Assembly (NCBI GenBank): GCA_024689285.1
Contig: JAILDR010000011.1
Span: 1 to 39,461 of the forward strand
Source of the DNA: Bacteroidales bacterium
Lineage (GTDB): Bacteria > Bacteroidota > Bacteroidia > Bacteroidales > F082
Length of the DNA: 39,461 bases
Direction: 5' to 3'
Shown piece after piece: positions 31,507 through 39,419 of the stretch; the first letter of the stretch is position 1, and the number at the start of each line of letters is the position of its first letter. Made by a program: the position numbers and the translations under genes. The notes below the pieces were generated by a model. The model did not search any database, was not told where the DNA came from, and was given only the letters and a program-made list of their open reading frames with translations.

Positions 31507-32028
31507 ATGAAGAAAACACTTATCATCGCATTGTGCTGCATCGTCGCAATGATGACAGCCTGCAAGAAGGAACCCGAAAAGCCCACCAACTATGCGGAGC
31601 AATACGCCGGCAGTTATCTTGGCGGTTTCAAGCTCACCATCCTTACCATGAACAACGAGGCCGTAACCAACATGACCTTCCCGGTCGACAGCATCGGCAT
31701 GGACATCACCAAAGGCGAAGAGATCAACGCCATCACCGCCACGGTGACCGTCGACAATGAGACACACCAAGCCACAGGTACCGCCAGCATGGAGAAAGCC
31801 GAATTCAATTCGGTAGGACTTGTCATCGACAAACCGGACCAACATTACAAGTTCAATCTGGACCTCAAGCTGGAAGGCACCAAGCCCAGCACCGACTCCT
31901 TGAACATCGTTGGCACCTTTACCGGCAACGGCACCTTTGAATTCATGGGCGAGACGCAGGTCCTCGATGAAATCTCAGGCACCCTTTCAGGAAAACTCGC
32001 TGCGCAATCCTCCTCTAAAGACAATTAA
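31507..32028 (+). CDS. Lipoprotein with a beta-rich domain shared with the next gene
   Basis: 173 aa. Signal MKKTLIIALCCIVAMMTAC with lipidated C19. The mature protein is a beta-rich domain beginning NYAEQYAGSYLGGF and containing DITKGEEINAITATVTVDNET, ATGTASME and a closing GTFTGNGTFEFMGETQVLDEISGTLSG stretch. The next lipoprotein repeats the same order of motifs, so the two genes are paralogues. The family is unknown to me; the fold resembles small lipocalin/calycin-like barrels. Driven by the two-box promoter at 31430. Confidence 0.8.
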   Translation: MKKTLIIALCCIVAMMTACKKEPEKPTNYAEQYAGSYLGGFKLTILTMNNEAVTNMTFPVDSIGMDITKGEEINAITATVTVDNETHQATGTASMEKAEFNSVGLVIDKPDQHYKFNLDLKLEGTKPSTDSLNIVGTFTGNGTFEFMGETQVLDEISGTLSGKLAAQSSSKDN

Positions 32029-32051
32029 AACAACTTAAAACACATACCACA

Positions 32052-32879
32052 ATGAGAAAATCAACATTAACAATGGTTTGCCTCGCCGCCTTGGCATTGC
32101 TGGCAAGCTGCAAGAAAGACGTTCAACCCACCATTAACATCGCCACAGGTGGCAACTACGCCGGTCCAAACACCGAGGTGTTCTCGAACGACCCCGTCAC
32201 AGTAGGCTTTAGTGCTACTGGAGAGAACCTGACCAGAATCGAGATGAGCGCTTCACAAAACGGCACCATCCTCTTCACCGACGGCCAAAACATTGACAAC
32301 CTCGACACCTACCTCTACGTTCACAACTTCGAGTTGGAAGCCGTTGGCACCGTCACCTTCACCGGTACCGTCACAGATGCCAAGGGACATACGGCCACAA
32401 CGAGTTTTGATATCATTTACTACGAGAAGCCCAACGCCAAGTTTGTCGGCAACTATACAGGCGATGCCCTCGTCACGGGAACCTACGACATCAACATCAC
32501 CAACTATGACCCCATTCATGAGAATTTGGAAGACGAGCCCTTCCCCATCGTCCTTGACATCGTAGCCGGAGAGGACATTAACAAAGTGAAAGCCACCATT
32601 ACCATCAACGATCAAACCGACACGGTGGAGGGCACCGTCGACGGCAACAGCATAACCTTTGAAGCTGTCAACGACTCGTATACCATGACCTACGAGGCAC
32701 AAGGCTTCTCCATCCCCATCACGCTCGACATGACATACAACTTCGTCGGCACCCTCAACGAAGGCAAGCTTGACCTCAGTGGCAGCTGCAAGGGCAACGG
32801 CGAGTTCAACATGTTCATTATCAGTGGCACTATCGAACTGGAAGGCACCGTAGGCGGCAGCCTGACCAAGAGCGAATAA
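32052..32879 (+). CDS. Lipoprotein with PKD/Ig-like domain plus the shared beta-rich domain
   Basis: 275 aa. Signal MRKSTLTMVCLAALALLASC with lipidated C20. Residues about 25-125 look like an Ig-like/PKD-type domain (TVTFTGTVTDAKGHTATTSFDI), and residues about 130-275 repeat the domain of the preceding protein: KFVGNYTGDALVTG, DIVAGEDINKVKATITINDQT, EGTVDGNSITFE, GTLNEGKLDLSGSCKGNGEF, ISGTIELEGTVGG. The 23-nt gap without a promoter indicates one transcript. Surface or periplasmic role unknown. Confidence 0.82.
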   Translation: MRKSTLTMVCLAALALLASCKKDVQPTINIATGGNYAGPNTEVFSNDPVTVGFSATGENLTRIEMSASQNGTILFTDGQNIDNLDTYLYVHNFELEAVGTVTFTGTVTDAKGHTATTSFDIIYYEKPNAKFVGNYTGDALVTGTYDINITNYDPIHENLEDEPFPIVLDIVAGEDINKVKATITINDQTDTVEGTVDGNSITFEAVNDSYTMTYEAQGFSIPITLDMTYNFVGTLNEGKLDLSGSCKGNGEFNMFIISGTIELEGTVGGSLTKSE

Positions 32880-32930
32880 AAAAAATCGAAAAAAAAATCC
32901 CGAAATTGGTTGCACAATTCAAAAAATCCG

Positions 32931-32938
32931 TATTTTTG
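32931..32938 (+). promoter_or_regulatory. Bacteroidota -7 box for tRNA-Gln
   Basis: TATTTTTGC lies 13 nt upstream of the tRNA. Confidence 0.65.
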
Positions 32939-32951
32939 CAGCCGATTTCAG

Positions 32952-33024
32952 TGCCCAATGGTGTAATTGGCAACACGACTGACTCTGGATCAGTAAAGTC
33001 CAGGTTCGAACCCTGGTTGGGCAA
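32952..33024 (+). tRNA. tRNA-Gln (anticodon CTG)
   Basis: It folds as acceptor TGCCCAA/TTGGGCA, anticodon arm ACTGA-CTCTGGA-TCAGT with CTG at 34-36, and T arm CCAGG-TTCGAAC-CCTGG. The weak U1-A72 pair is a glutamine identity feature. CCA is not encoded. Confidence 0.93.
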
Positions 33025-33034
33025 CAAAAACCAC

Positions 33035-33069
33035 CCCCTAACTCGAAGGCATTCAGGTTAGGGGTTTTT
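33035..33069 (+). terminator. Terminator of tRNA-Gln
   Basis: CCCCTAAC (33035-33042) and GTTAGGGG (33057-33064) pair perfectly, followed by TTTTTA. The next ORF starts 9 nt later, so the hairpin also sits in the leader of that gene. Confidence 0.8.
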
Positions 33070-33078
33070 ATTAGAATT

Positions 33079-34467
33079 ATGAACCTTTTCAAGAAACACT
33101 CAAACAGGGGCATGCTTCCCAACTTCCTCTTTCTCCTTGTCACACAGCTGCTCCTACTTCACTCCTTCACCGCCTCGGCACAACAGCAATCCCTCTTCAA
33201 GGACGACCGCACCTTCTTCGAGGCCGATTTCCGTTACGGCAAATATTTTCCCTTTGAACCACGCCATGCCTATATGAAAGTTTTGCCGCAATACGGTGTC
33301 GACCTTCGCATGGGGCGACAAACCGACGGCAGATTCGAGTGGGAACGCGACTTCAACTACATCAACTACGGCGCTTTCCTACGCTTCGAGAAGAACAACG
33401 TTGACAGTGTGCAATTCATCGACCGCGACGAGTATGGGCACGAACGCGAGACTTGGCGTGCGTTGGGCGACTGCATCTCCGCGGGCGGTTTCCTCAACGG
33501 GCACCTGTATCGCGGCAAATACTGGTCGTTCGACTACGATATCTTAGGCGGACTTTCATTCTGGACCAAGCACGGAAACGAGTTCATCGGTTCAGTGGCC
33601 AACATACACCTGGCCATCGATGCAGGCCCAACCTTTATGATAGAGGACAATTTCGACATCACGGTGCGTTATCAGTTCTCCCACTCGTCAAACGCCGCCA
33701 TCAGGCTGCCCAACTGCGGCATCAACGTATTCAGCTGGGTGCTGGGGTTGCGTTATCACCCCAACGGCAGGCCCGAACTCGTGCCGAAGGAGCGCCCTCG
33801 CCCCGAATTCCAGAAATCCACTGCAATTTTCGCTTCCGAATCAATGGGCATCCTGCAAACCAACGAATGGATGCGCAGCTACCAGACCGCTGACGGCACT
33901 ATGGTCCCCGACCTGCCCAACGAGCGGCCATACTATCTTGCCAATGTCATCCAAATTGGGCTTCACCGCCAGTTCCATCCCAAGTTCAGCTATGATGTGG
34001 CTTTGGATTTCGGCTGGACCGGAGAGACGAAACGCATGTATGAGAAAGCCCAGCAGATGTATAACGAAGGAGACCCACGCTTTGCAGGCGACGGTGCCAT
34101 TCCACTCATGGAATACAGCTTCGGACGCGGTCTGCACCTCGCTCCTTCAGTGATGTTTGAAATCAATTACAACCGATTTGCATTCTGCCTTGGCGGCGCC
34201 TATTACCTATGGCACGGCATCTACTATGGCACCGACCAAAAGAAAACATGGGGCTTGCCCGAGTCATCAGAGAGCACCTTCGAAGACACTTACCTGCCGC
34301 CCTGCTATCGCACTTTCTACGGACGCTTAGGATTCAAGTATTACCTGGGTGAAAACCGTAACATGTTTATCGGGTCGTTCATGAAAGTCCACGAAGTGGT
34401 CATCGATTATGCCGAATTCACCTTCGGCATAAACCTGTTCAGCTGGAAAGACAAAAAGAAGAACTGA
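33079..34467 (+). CDS. Outer-membrane acyloxyacyl hydrolase, PagL-like lipid A deacylase homologue
   Basis: 462 aa, with a signal peptide ending in ASAQQ and a beta-barrel-like outer-membrane body. The PagL signature is visible as FSHSSNAAIRLPNCGINVF (H202, S204, then the NxGIN segment), matching the catalytic His-Ser pair of lipid A 3-O-deacylases. The protein is longer than PagL (about 150-190 aa): a second barrel-like part follows (residues about 240-460), so this is a Bacteroidota-type extended version. It should act on lipid A or other acylated lipids in the outer membrane. No promoter lies between the tRNA-Gln terminator and its ATG. It meets the MORN lipoprotein gene tail-to-tail with 3 nt between. 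Confidence 0.72.
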   Translation: MNLFKKHSNRGMLPNFLFLLVTQLLLLHSFTASAQQQSLFKDDRTFFEADFRYGKYFPFEPRHAYMKVLPQYGVDLRMGRQTDGRFEWERDFNYINYGAFLRFEKNNVDSVQFIDRDEYGHERETWRALGDCISAGGFLNGHLYRGKYWSFDYDILGGLSFWTKHGNEFIGSVANIHLAIDAGPTFMIEDNFDITVRYQFSHSSNAAIRLPNCGINVFSWVLGLRYHPNGRPELVPKERPRPEFQKSTAIFASESMGILQTNEWMRSYQTADGTMVPDLPNERPYYLANVIQIGLHRQFHPKFSYDVALDFGWTGETKRMYEKAQQMYNEGDPRFAGDGAIPLMEYSFGRGLHLAPSVMFEINYNRFAFCLGGAYYLWHGIYYGTDQKKTWGLPESSESTFEDTYLPPCYRTFYGRLGFKYYLGENRNMFIGSFMKVHEVVIDYAEFTFGINLFSWKDKKKN

Positions 34468-34470
34468 GGC

Positions 34471-34887
34471 TTATTCGGGGTAATGCTCCACCCGCAACAA
34501 GATGCCCTGCTCGTCATACCACTTCCATTCCCCACAATGCTTTCCTGCCTTGTAATGGCCTTCCCAGCGCAGGTTGCCATTCTCCCAATACACCGTTGAA
34601 GGGCCTTCATACACGCCATCCTTAAAGACAGCGACACTCCAAGGTCGACCATCACGGAGATAGGCGTTCCATTCCCCTTGGCGCTTCCCATTCTTCAAAG
34701 CTCCTGCCATCCTCACCTGCCCCGATTCGTAGTACTCCGTCTCATAAACACAATCGCCAGATTTGTCGTATTTTCTGACGATTTGAGGCTGCTCGTTGGG
34801 GAAACGCACCTCAACCTTTTCAGTCAGGCGAGATGAACAGCAAGCGAAAGCCAAAACAGCACATATAACCAAGAATACCTTTTTCAT
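34471..34887 (-). CDS. MORN-repeat lipoprotein (YwqK-like)
   Basis: 138 aa with signal MKKVFLVICAVLAFACC, lipidated at C16 or C17. The mature protein consists of about four MORN-like repeats (YYESGQVRMAGALKNGKRQGEW, cut after 20: the units are Y.sG.....g..knGkr.GeW), as in YwqK-family proteins often labelled antitoxins although most are not. Its gene is 13 nt behind pyrC on the same strand, so co-transcription is likely; any functional link with pyrimidine synthesis is unproven. Confidence 0.8.
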   Translation of the reverse strand: MKKVFLVICAVLAFACCSSRLTEKVEVRFPNEQPQIVRKYDKSGDCVYETEYYESGQVRMAGALKNGKRQGEWNAYLRDGRPWSVAVFKDGVYEGPSTVYWENGNLRWEGHYKAGKHCGEWKWYDEQGILLRVEHYPE

Positions 34888-34900
34888 ATCACTTTAATTT

Positions 34901-36244
34901 TCAACGGTTAAACCACATTCTCTCTCCTTTGTTCTCTTCATGGAACACACCCTTCTCGAAGACCAAATTGCCATTCACGAAGGTGTGCGTCACAGCGCAA
35001 CGGGTTGAAATGCCATAGTAAGGTGTCCAGCCACATTTGGAGTACTCGTCTTTATCTGAAATGCAATGGCTTGCATCCAAATCAACAAGGGCCAGGTCAG
35101 CATGATAGCCCTCTCGCAGAAAGCCACGACGGTCAATCTGATACAAGGTAGCGGGATGATGGCACATCAGCTGCACCAATAACGGCAAATCGTCATGCAG
35201 CACATTAGTCATCAATTCCAAAGAATGTTGAATGGAAGGGAAGCCCGACTTGCTTGTGAAGTAATCGCCCGTAAATTTCTCCTCTTTCAGATGCGGCGCA
35301 TGGTCGGTGCCGATGGTGTCGATTCGGCCTTCACGCAGGGCCAGGAGCAAGGCCTCTTTATCGCGATGCGACTTGATGGCCGGGTTGCACTTGATGGCGA
35401 AGCTTCTGGTCTCATAGTCTTTGGCATCAAACCACAGATAATGCGGGCAGGTTTCAGCCGTGATGCGCTTCTCCTTCAGCGGAATATCGTTTCTGAACAA
35501 CGCCAGCTCCGCTTTAGTGGAGATATGCAGCACGTGCAGGCGGGCACCAAACTTCTCAGCCATATCCACTGCCTTCGAGGACGACCTGTAGCAAGCCTCC
35601 ATAGTGCGGATAAAGGGATGGATGCTCGCATCCAGTTCTACTTGTCCTTTTGCAGCCAAGTCCTTGCTGCACACCGTATTCTCATGAATCGTCTGCTCAT
35701 CTTCACAATGCGCCGCAATCAGGCAAGGCGACTCACGGAAGAGGCGCACCAGCACCTCGTTTTTGTCCACCAGCATGTTGCCCGTGCTGCTGCCCATGAA
35801 CAGCTTGATGCCGCACACCGTTTTCGGGTCGGTCTTCACGACTTCAGCAAGGTTGTCGTTGGTGGCCCCAAGATAGAACGAGTAGTTGGCCAACGACTTC
35901 TCAGCCGCCAAGTCAAACTTCTGTTGCAGAAGGTCTTGCGTCGTGGTTTGCGGCACCGTGTTGGGCATATCCATGAAAGAGGTCACGCCCCCGGCAACGG
36001 CGGCACGGCTTTCGGTGTAGATGTCAGCCTTGTGCGTCATTCCCGGCTCACGGAAATGCACATGCTCATCGATGATGCCCGGAATCAGATACTTTCCGGT
36101 GCCGTCAATCATGGTGGCGGAGCCGGCATCAAAGTCTTCGCCCTTACGGACAATCTTGGCAATCTTGCCGTCCGAAACAAAAACACTTGCCGCGAAGGTC
36201 TGTCCCTCGTTGACAAGTGTCGCATTTTTAATATAATAGTTCAT
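34901..36244 (-). CDS. pyrC: Dihydroorotase, class I
   Basis: This cytosolic enzyme closes carbamoyl-aspartate to dihydroorotate in pyrimidine synthesis. The 447-aa protein has the metal-binding DEHVHFREPG (H61, H63), the GIKLFMGSSTGNM motif with K147, the HCEDE and HVLHIST metal-site histidines, and GTDHAPH near the C-terminus. Length and motifs fit the amidohydrolase-type class I enzyme. Its ATG shares one nucleotide with the stop of the upstream glycosyltransferase (TGATG), which indicates coupling. Confidence 0.95.
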   Translation of the reverse strand: MNYYIKNATLVNEGQTFAASVFVSDGKIAKIVRKGEDFDAGSATMIDGTGKYLIPGIIDEHVHFREPGMTHKADIYTESRAAVAGGVTSFMDMPNTVPQTTTQDLLQQKFDLAAEKSLANYSFYLGATNDNLAEVVKTDPKTVCGIKLFMGSSTGNMLVDKNEVLVRLFRESPCLIAAHCEDEQTIHENTVCSKDLAAKGQVELDASIHPFIRTMEACYRSSSKAVDMAEKFGARLHVLHISTKAELALFRNDIPLKEKRITAETCPHYLWFDAKDYETRSFAIKCNPAIKSHRDKEALLLALREGRIDTIGTDHAPHLKEEKFTGDYFTSKSGFPSIQHSLELMTNVLHDDLPLLVQLMCHHPATLYQIDRRGFLREGYHADLALVDLDASHCISDKDEYSKCGWTPYYGISTRCAVTHTFVNGNLVFEKGVFHEENKGERMWFNR

Positions 36245-36981
36245 CAGACTTTCTTTGGTTTGATTTTGCCCGTCATACCACGCCAGCGCAGGTTGAGGAC
36301 GCCAAAGACGGCTTCCTTGAAAATGCCCTTGCTCATCTTCGACTGACCCTCGCGGCGGTCGGTGAAGATAATCGGCACCTCCTCAATCTTGAATCCGAGT
36401 TTCCAGGCGGTGTATTTCATCTCAATCTGGAAGGCATAGCCCACGAACTTGATTCTATCCAAATTTATGGTTTGCAAAACTTTACGTGTATAGCAAACGA
36501 AGCCGGCTGTGGTATCACGCACCTTCATCCTTGTGACGAAACGCACATAAGCTGAAGCATAATAAGACATCAGCACACGACCCATGGGCCAGTTGACCAC
36601 GTTGACACCCGTTTTATAACGCGAGCCCACCGCAAGGTCGGCACCATTGGCGCAAGCATCGTGAAGACGGGCCAAGTCGTCGGGATTGTGCGAGAAGTCG
36701 GCATCCATCTCGAAGACATACTGATAATCGCGTTCCAAGGCCCACTTGAAGCCCGTGATATACGCCGTTCCAAGGCCCAGCTTCCCTGCCCTTTGGATCA
36801 TGAAGAGGCGGTCGCTGAACTCCGTCATGAGTCTCTTCACAATGTCGGCCGTACCGTCGGGGCTGTTGTCGTCAATGATGAGGATATCGAACGCCATCGG
36901 CAGGTTGAAGACATAGCGGATGATGTTCTCGATGTTCTCCTTTTCCTTATAAGTGGGTATGATGACTAAATTCTCTGACAT
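36244..36981 (-). CDS. Polyprenol-phosphate mannosyl/glycosyltransferase (GT2, DPM1-like)
   Basis: From ATG 36981 the protein is 245 aa, the length of single-domain DPM1-type enzymes. It has LVIIPTYKEKENIENII, IIDDNSPDGTAD, the metal-binding DADFSHNPDD and SRYKTG. It should make a polyprenol-phosphate sugar on the inner face of the membrane for envelope or protein glycosylation; the family lacks C-terminal membrane spans here. The in-frame ATG at 36999 is too close to the promoter box (37008) unless the message is leaderless. Confidence 0.92.
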   Translation of the reverse strand: MSENLVIIPTYKEKENIENIIRYVFNLPMAFDILIIDDNSPDGTADIVKRLMTEFSDRLFMIQRAGKLGLGTAYITGFKWALERDYQYVFEMDADFSHNPDDLARLHDACANGADLAVGSRYKTGVNVVNWPMGRVLMSYYASAYVRFVTRMKVRDTTAGFVCYTRKVLQTINLDRIKFVGYAFQIEMKYTAWKLGFKIEEVPIIFTDRREGQSKMSKGIFKEAVFGVLNLRWRGMTGKIKPKKV

Positions 36982-37007
36982 ACCAAATTCGTTTACCATT
37001 CAACGCG

Positions 37008-37015
37008 CAAAGATA
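37008..37015 (-). promoter_or_regulatory. Bacteroidota -7 box for the glycosyltransferase-pyrC operon
   Basis: The minus strand reads TATCTTTGC, 26 nt upstream of ATG 36981. Confidence 0.65.
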
Positions 37016-37068
37016 CGAGAAAATTGCAAACTGAGGAACAAGTTGCCCATTCCTCTTTGTGTTTTTTC

Positions 37069-37144
37069 AACTGCAACTGCAACAGAATTCTTTGCAACAC
37101 CTTCATAATCATCTCTATTGCAGTTTGTTGCAGTTATTGCAGTT
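37069..37144. repeat. Collapsed inverted-repeat element, second locus
   Basis: Left part AACTGCAACTGCAAC (37069-37083) is followed by AGAATTC; right part has three degenerate GTTGCAGTT units (37117-37125, 37127-37135, 37136-37144). The left part plus AGAATT equals the left arm and its inner flank at 28501-28515. Only 33 nt separate the arms, against 541 at the first locus. Confidence 0.65.
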
Positions 37145-37432
37145 AAAATTACAGAGAAACCATTGCGCCTAACATGATTACAGTTTTGAAATCTCCTATT
37201 GCCAATTTGCCTTCAATAATACAAAGAAAAACCGAATTGACCCCGTATTTGGATTGATTTGACATACAGCTACTACAACTTCACTTCAAGTTATAGTCGC
37301 TGTTGGTGGAATAGGTAGGTTCAACTACATGTTGTTTGTCGAGGGCTTAAGTTTTTTGCATCACACTTGTTCAATTATGTCTTGTGAAGTAATGTCTTGT
37401 AACATAGCTGCCTTGTCTCGCAGTCGCGTGTC

Positions 37433-38317
37433 CTAAAGTTCTGCGATTTCCGAAACTGGCAGTCCCGTAATCTCAGCAATGTCACTTGCGGTAAAGCCCT
37501 TGTCTTTCATCTTTCGGGCTATGTCTATACTGCCTTCCTTTCTGCCTTCTTCTCTGCCTTCTTTTCTGCCTTTCATTTCACCCTTGAGCTCGGCCGTCTT
37601 TAGCACACTGTAGTTGTCCCAAAACACCTTTTTGCTTTCCTCATACTGGCGGCGCTCTGTCTCAGAATAACGGGCAATCTCCGCCTGTTCAAAGAGTTTT
37701 GTAAAAATGCGGTCTTGCAAAGCCTTGGGACGTTCCAACAAGCGATAGAGGTTGTGAAGCACAAACATCCACTTGTCGAAAAGTGTCACCAGTTCATCCT
37801 CCGTCTTCGTGAACTTCGGCATTTCAAGGTAGATGAACGTCAGCTTGTCATAGAACACGTGGTTGTCCTCCACGTCCTTCAGCTTAATCTCGTGACGGTA
37901 GCTGTCGGCAGGATATTCTCCATGAGGGAACTCGAAGTTCAGAATGCCCACCGTGTAGACATCATCAAGATGGTAGTCCCATTCGCCTTTGGGAGCCTGC
38001 TGGCGTATGGGAGTCGTGGCATAATAGACGCTACGATCCTTGAAAAATGCCCGTTCAGCTTTCTGCATCTCAACGATGAAGCGACTTCCATCCTTGGCTA
38101 TGCAATAGACGTCAAAGACGGAGCGGCGGTCGCCATAGCCGTCGCCTAAGTTCTCACCATTGAGGTACTGCACGTCTTCAATCTCTTTCTCGCTGCCGTT
38201 GAACAGGGCGTTGAGAAAACTGATGAGCAAGTCCTTGTTCATCTCCGTGCCGAACAACTTCTTGAACCCGAAGTCGGTGTATGGGTTGATGTATCTCTCT
38301 CTCGTGTCTTGTACCAT
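37433..38317 (-). CDS. Rpn-family PD-(D/E)XK nuclease
   Basis: 294 aa. The N-terminal half is the PDDEXK domain of Rpn/transposase-derived nucleases: NPYTDFGFKKLFG, then the active-site triad D69 in VFDVYC, E83 and Q85 in FIVEMQK. The middle is helical (LFDKWMFVLHNLYRLLE). The C-terminus has a charged hinge MKGRKEGREEGRKEG followed by a small HTH-like tail (ARKMKDKGFTASDIAEITGL). E. coli Rpn proteins are anti-phage/recombination nucleases inhibited by a short product made from an internal start; the Met at 248 here could serve the same way. A promoter-like TAAGTTTGC lies at 38343-38350. Confidence 0.88.
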   Translation of the reverse strand: MVQDTRERYINPYTDFGFKKLFGTEMNKDLLISFLNALFNGSEKEIEDVQYLNGENLGDGYGDRRSVFDVYCIAKDGSRFIVEMQKAERAFFKDRSVYYATTPIRQQAPKGEWDYHLDDVYTVGILNFEFPHGEYPADSYRHEIKLKDVEDNHVFYDKLTFIYLEMPKFTKTEDELVTLFDKWMFVLHNLYRLLERPKALQDRIFTKLFEQAEIARYSETERRQYEESKKVFWDNYSVLKTAELKGEMKGRKEGREEGRKEGSIDIARKMKDKGFTASDIAEITGLPVSEIAEL

Positions 38318-38342
38318 AGCCGTCCTTTTTCTGTTTTGCGTG

Positions 38343-38350
38343 CAAACTTA
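38343..38350 (-). promoter_or_regulatory. -7 box for the Rpn gene
   Basis: The minus strand reads TAAGTTTGC, 25 nt before the ATG at 38317. Confidence 0.5.
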
Positions 38351-38434
38351 CAAAGAATATTTTATTCGGAACACTTTTCTGGAAAAAACTTACCTGTCTT
38401 ACGCTGAAAAAAGTTGACACAAAAGTCAACAAAA

Positions 38435-38836
38435 ATGGAGAGAAACAAAAAGAGACGGAAGAAAATCAGTCAAGAAGAAAAAATGGAGATAGTGAGGCTT
38501 CATTATCTTGAAGGCGTAAGCCAGAGTGAATTGGCAAGGAGGTACGGCACGGCACAGTCTGTCGTGTGGAGAATTATCCGTACCTTTGCGGCGGAGAACG
38601 ACAAAAGCGCGCTGCTTATGAAAAACAAACCGATTGACAGCCAGGCTGAAGAGATAAAGGCATTGAAAGCGGAAGTCCTTGAGCTGAAGAAGAAGCTGTA
38701 CGAAGAGACGATGCGTGCGGACTACTACGACACGATGGTCGACGTGGCAGAGGAGATGTTCGGCATCGAGATACGAAAAAAAGCCGTCACCGGACAGTCG
38801 GAAGGCTGCACGAAGGGGAGTCCAGGTACCCTGTGA
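38435..38836 (+). CDS. IS3 OrfA (transposase HTH subunit)
   Basis: 133 aa from ATG 38435. It has a helix-turn-helix (EGVSQSELARRYGTAQSVVW, about 28-47) and a leucine-zipper helix (EEIKALKAEVLELKKKLYEE), the layout of IS3 OrfA, which binds the terminal repeats and dimerises with OrfAB. At 38776-38782 lies a run of seven A in phase cgA AAA AAA, a standard -1 slippage site; slipping there leads directly into the OrfB frame. Translation without slipping stops at 38836. Confidence 0.88.
   Translation: MERNKKRRKKISQEEKMEIVRLHYLEGVSQSELARRYGTAQSVVWRIIRTFAAENDKSALLMKNKPIDSQAEEIKALKAEVLELKKKLYEETMRADYYDTMVDVAEEMFGIEIRKKAVTGQSEGCTKGSPGTL
38776..38782 (+). promoter_or_regulatory. Programmed -1 frameshift site (A7)
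   Basis: Zero-frame codons CGA AAA AAA GCC place A_AAA_AAA exactly as a -1 slippery heptamer. In the -1 frame the reading continues S-R-H-R-T-V-G-R-L-H-E-G-E-S-R-Y-P-V-S-Q into OrfB without a stop. Confidence 0.7.
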
Positions 38837-39345
38837 GTCAACTTTGTGCGCTGGCCGGTGTGACAAGGCAAGCCTTTTACAAGTGCGACGACGGCCTCTT
38901 GTTCCGCAAGCTTGCGATAGAGCAGTTTGTCGTCCAGTTCGTGCGTGAGGTCAGGGGAAAGGACCCGAGAATCGGAGCCGACAAGCTCATCCACCACTCC
39001 GACCGCGGCACCCAGTACGCCTGCTCGGAGTACATAAAGCAGCTGAGATTGATTGACATTACGCCAAGCATGACCGAGAGTGGCAACCCGAAGGACAACG
39101 CGACGGCCGAGCGCATCAACAATACCGTCAAGGACGAGCTCCTTCATGGACGGACGTTTACCAGCCTGGAGCAGGTGACTGCAGCGGTCGAAAGTGCCAT
39201 CCTGTTCTACAACTCGGAGCGTCCGCACAGCAGCCTCGACTGGCACACGCCCGACCAGGCTCACCAGATGAGTGGCGAGATGAAACGGCACTGGCATTCG
39301 TGGAGGGAGGATGCCATCAGAAGGGAGCAAAAAGTTGCGTCATGA
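38833..39345 (+). pseudogene. IS3 OrfB (DDE transposase) with an in-frame core deletion
   Basis: As a separate frame it starts at GTG 38833 (170 aa), but its natural entry is by frameshift at 38776. Present: SQLCALAGVTRQAFYK, then VREVRGKDPRIGADKL, then directly IHHSDRGTQYACSEY (second Asp), NPKDNATAERINNTVKDELL (Glu) and the C-terminal YNSERPHSSLDWHTPDQA. In family members about 110-130 residues, including the W..DITY segment with the first catalytic Asp, separate GADKL from LIHHSDRG. They are missing here without loss of frame, so the protein cannot be catalytic alone. Confidence 0.82.
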
Positions 39346-39356
39346 ACGGAAAAGCG

Positions 39357-39364
39357 TACCTTTG
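39357..39364 (+). promoter_or_regulatory. Outward-facing -7 box at the right end of the IS
   Basis: TACCTTTGC follows the OrfB stop by 12 nt and points out of the element toward the window end; it may belong to the IS edge or to the next gene. Confidence 0.4.
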
Positions 39365-39419
39365 CAGCGGAAAACCAAAGCGACGGCGACAGTGTCGGAG
39401 CTGACAATCGGCTAGTTTT

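Larger units (their letters stand above)
37000..37432. other. Intergenic region with a collapsed inverted-repeat element
   Basis: 433 nt with no supported gene. It contains the promoter of the glycosyltransferase (37008-37015) and, at 37069-37144, arms of the same AACTGCAAC word as the element at 28483. The rest (37145-37432) shows no ORF, tRNA or clear repeat that I can support. Confidence 0.6.
38396..39366 (+). mobile_element. IS3-family insertion sequence with an internal deletion
   Basis: The element contains OrfA (38435) and OrfB in the -1 frame. The ends are uncertain: TACGCT at 38400-38405 and AGCGTA at 39353-39358 are inverted, and TG (38396) and CA (39365) could be the tips, but the arms match poorly beyond that. 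Size (about 0.97 kb) is below the 1.2-1.5 kb usual for the family, in line with the loss inside OrfB. It lies 117 nt from the divergent Rpn gene. Confidence 0.65.

Noticed and set aside
34471..34887. MORN lipoprotein as an antitoxin
   Set aside because: The YwqK antitoxin label comes from database names; there is no toxin neighbour and the protein is a lipoprotein.
35195..36346. 383-codon ORF antisense to pyrC
   Set aside because: pyrC is certain on the other strand; the antisense frame lacks family motifs and its length follows from codon bias of pyrC.
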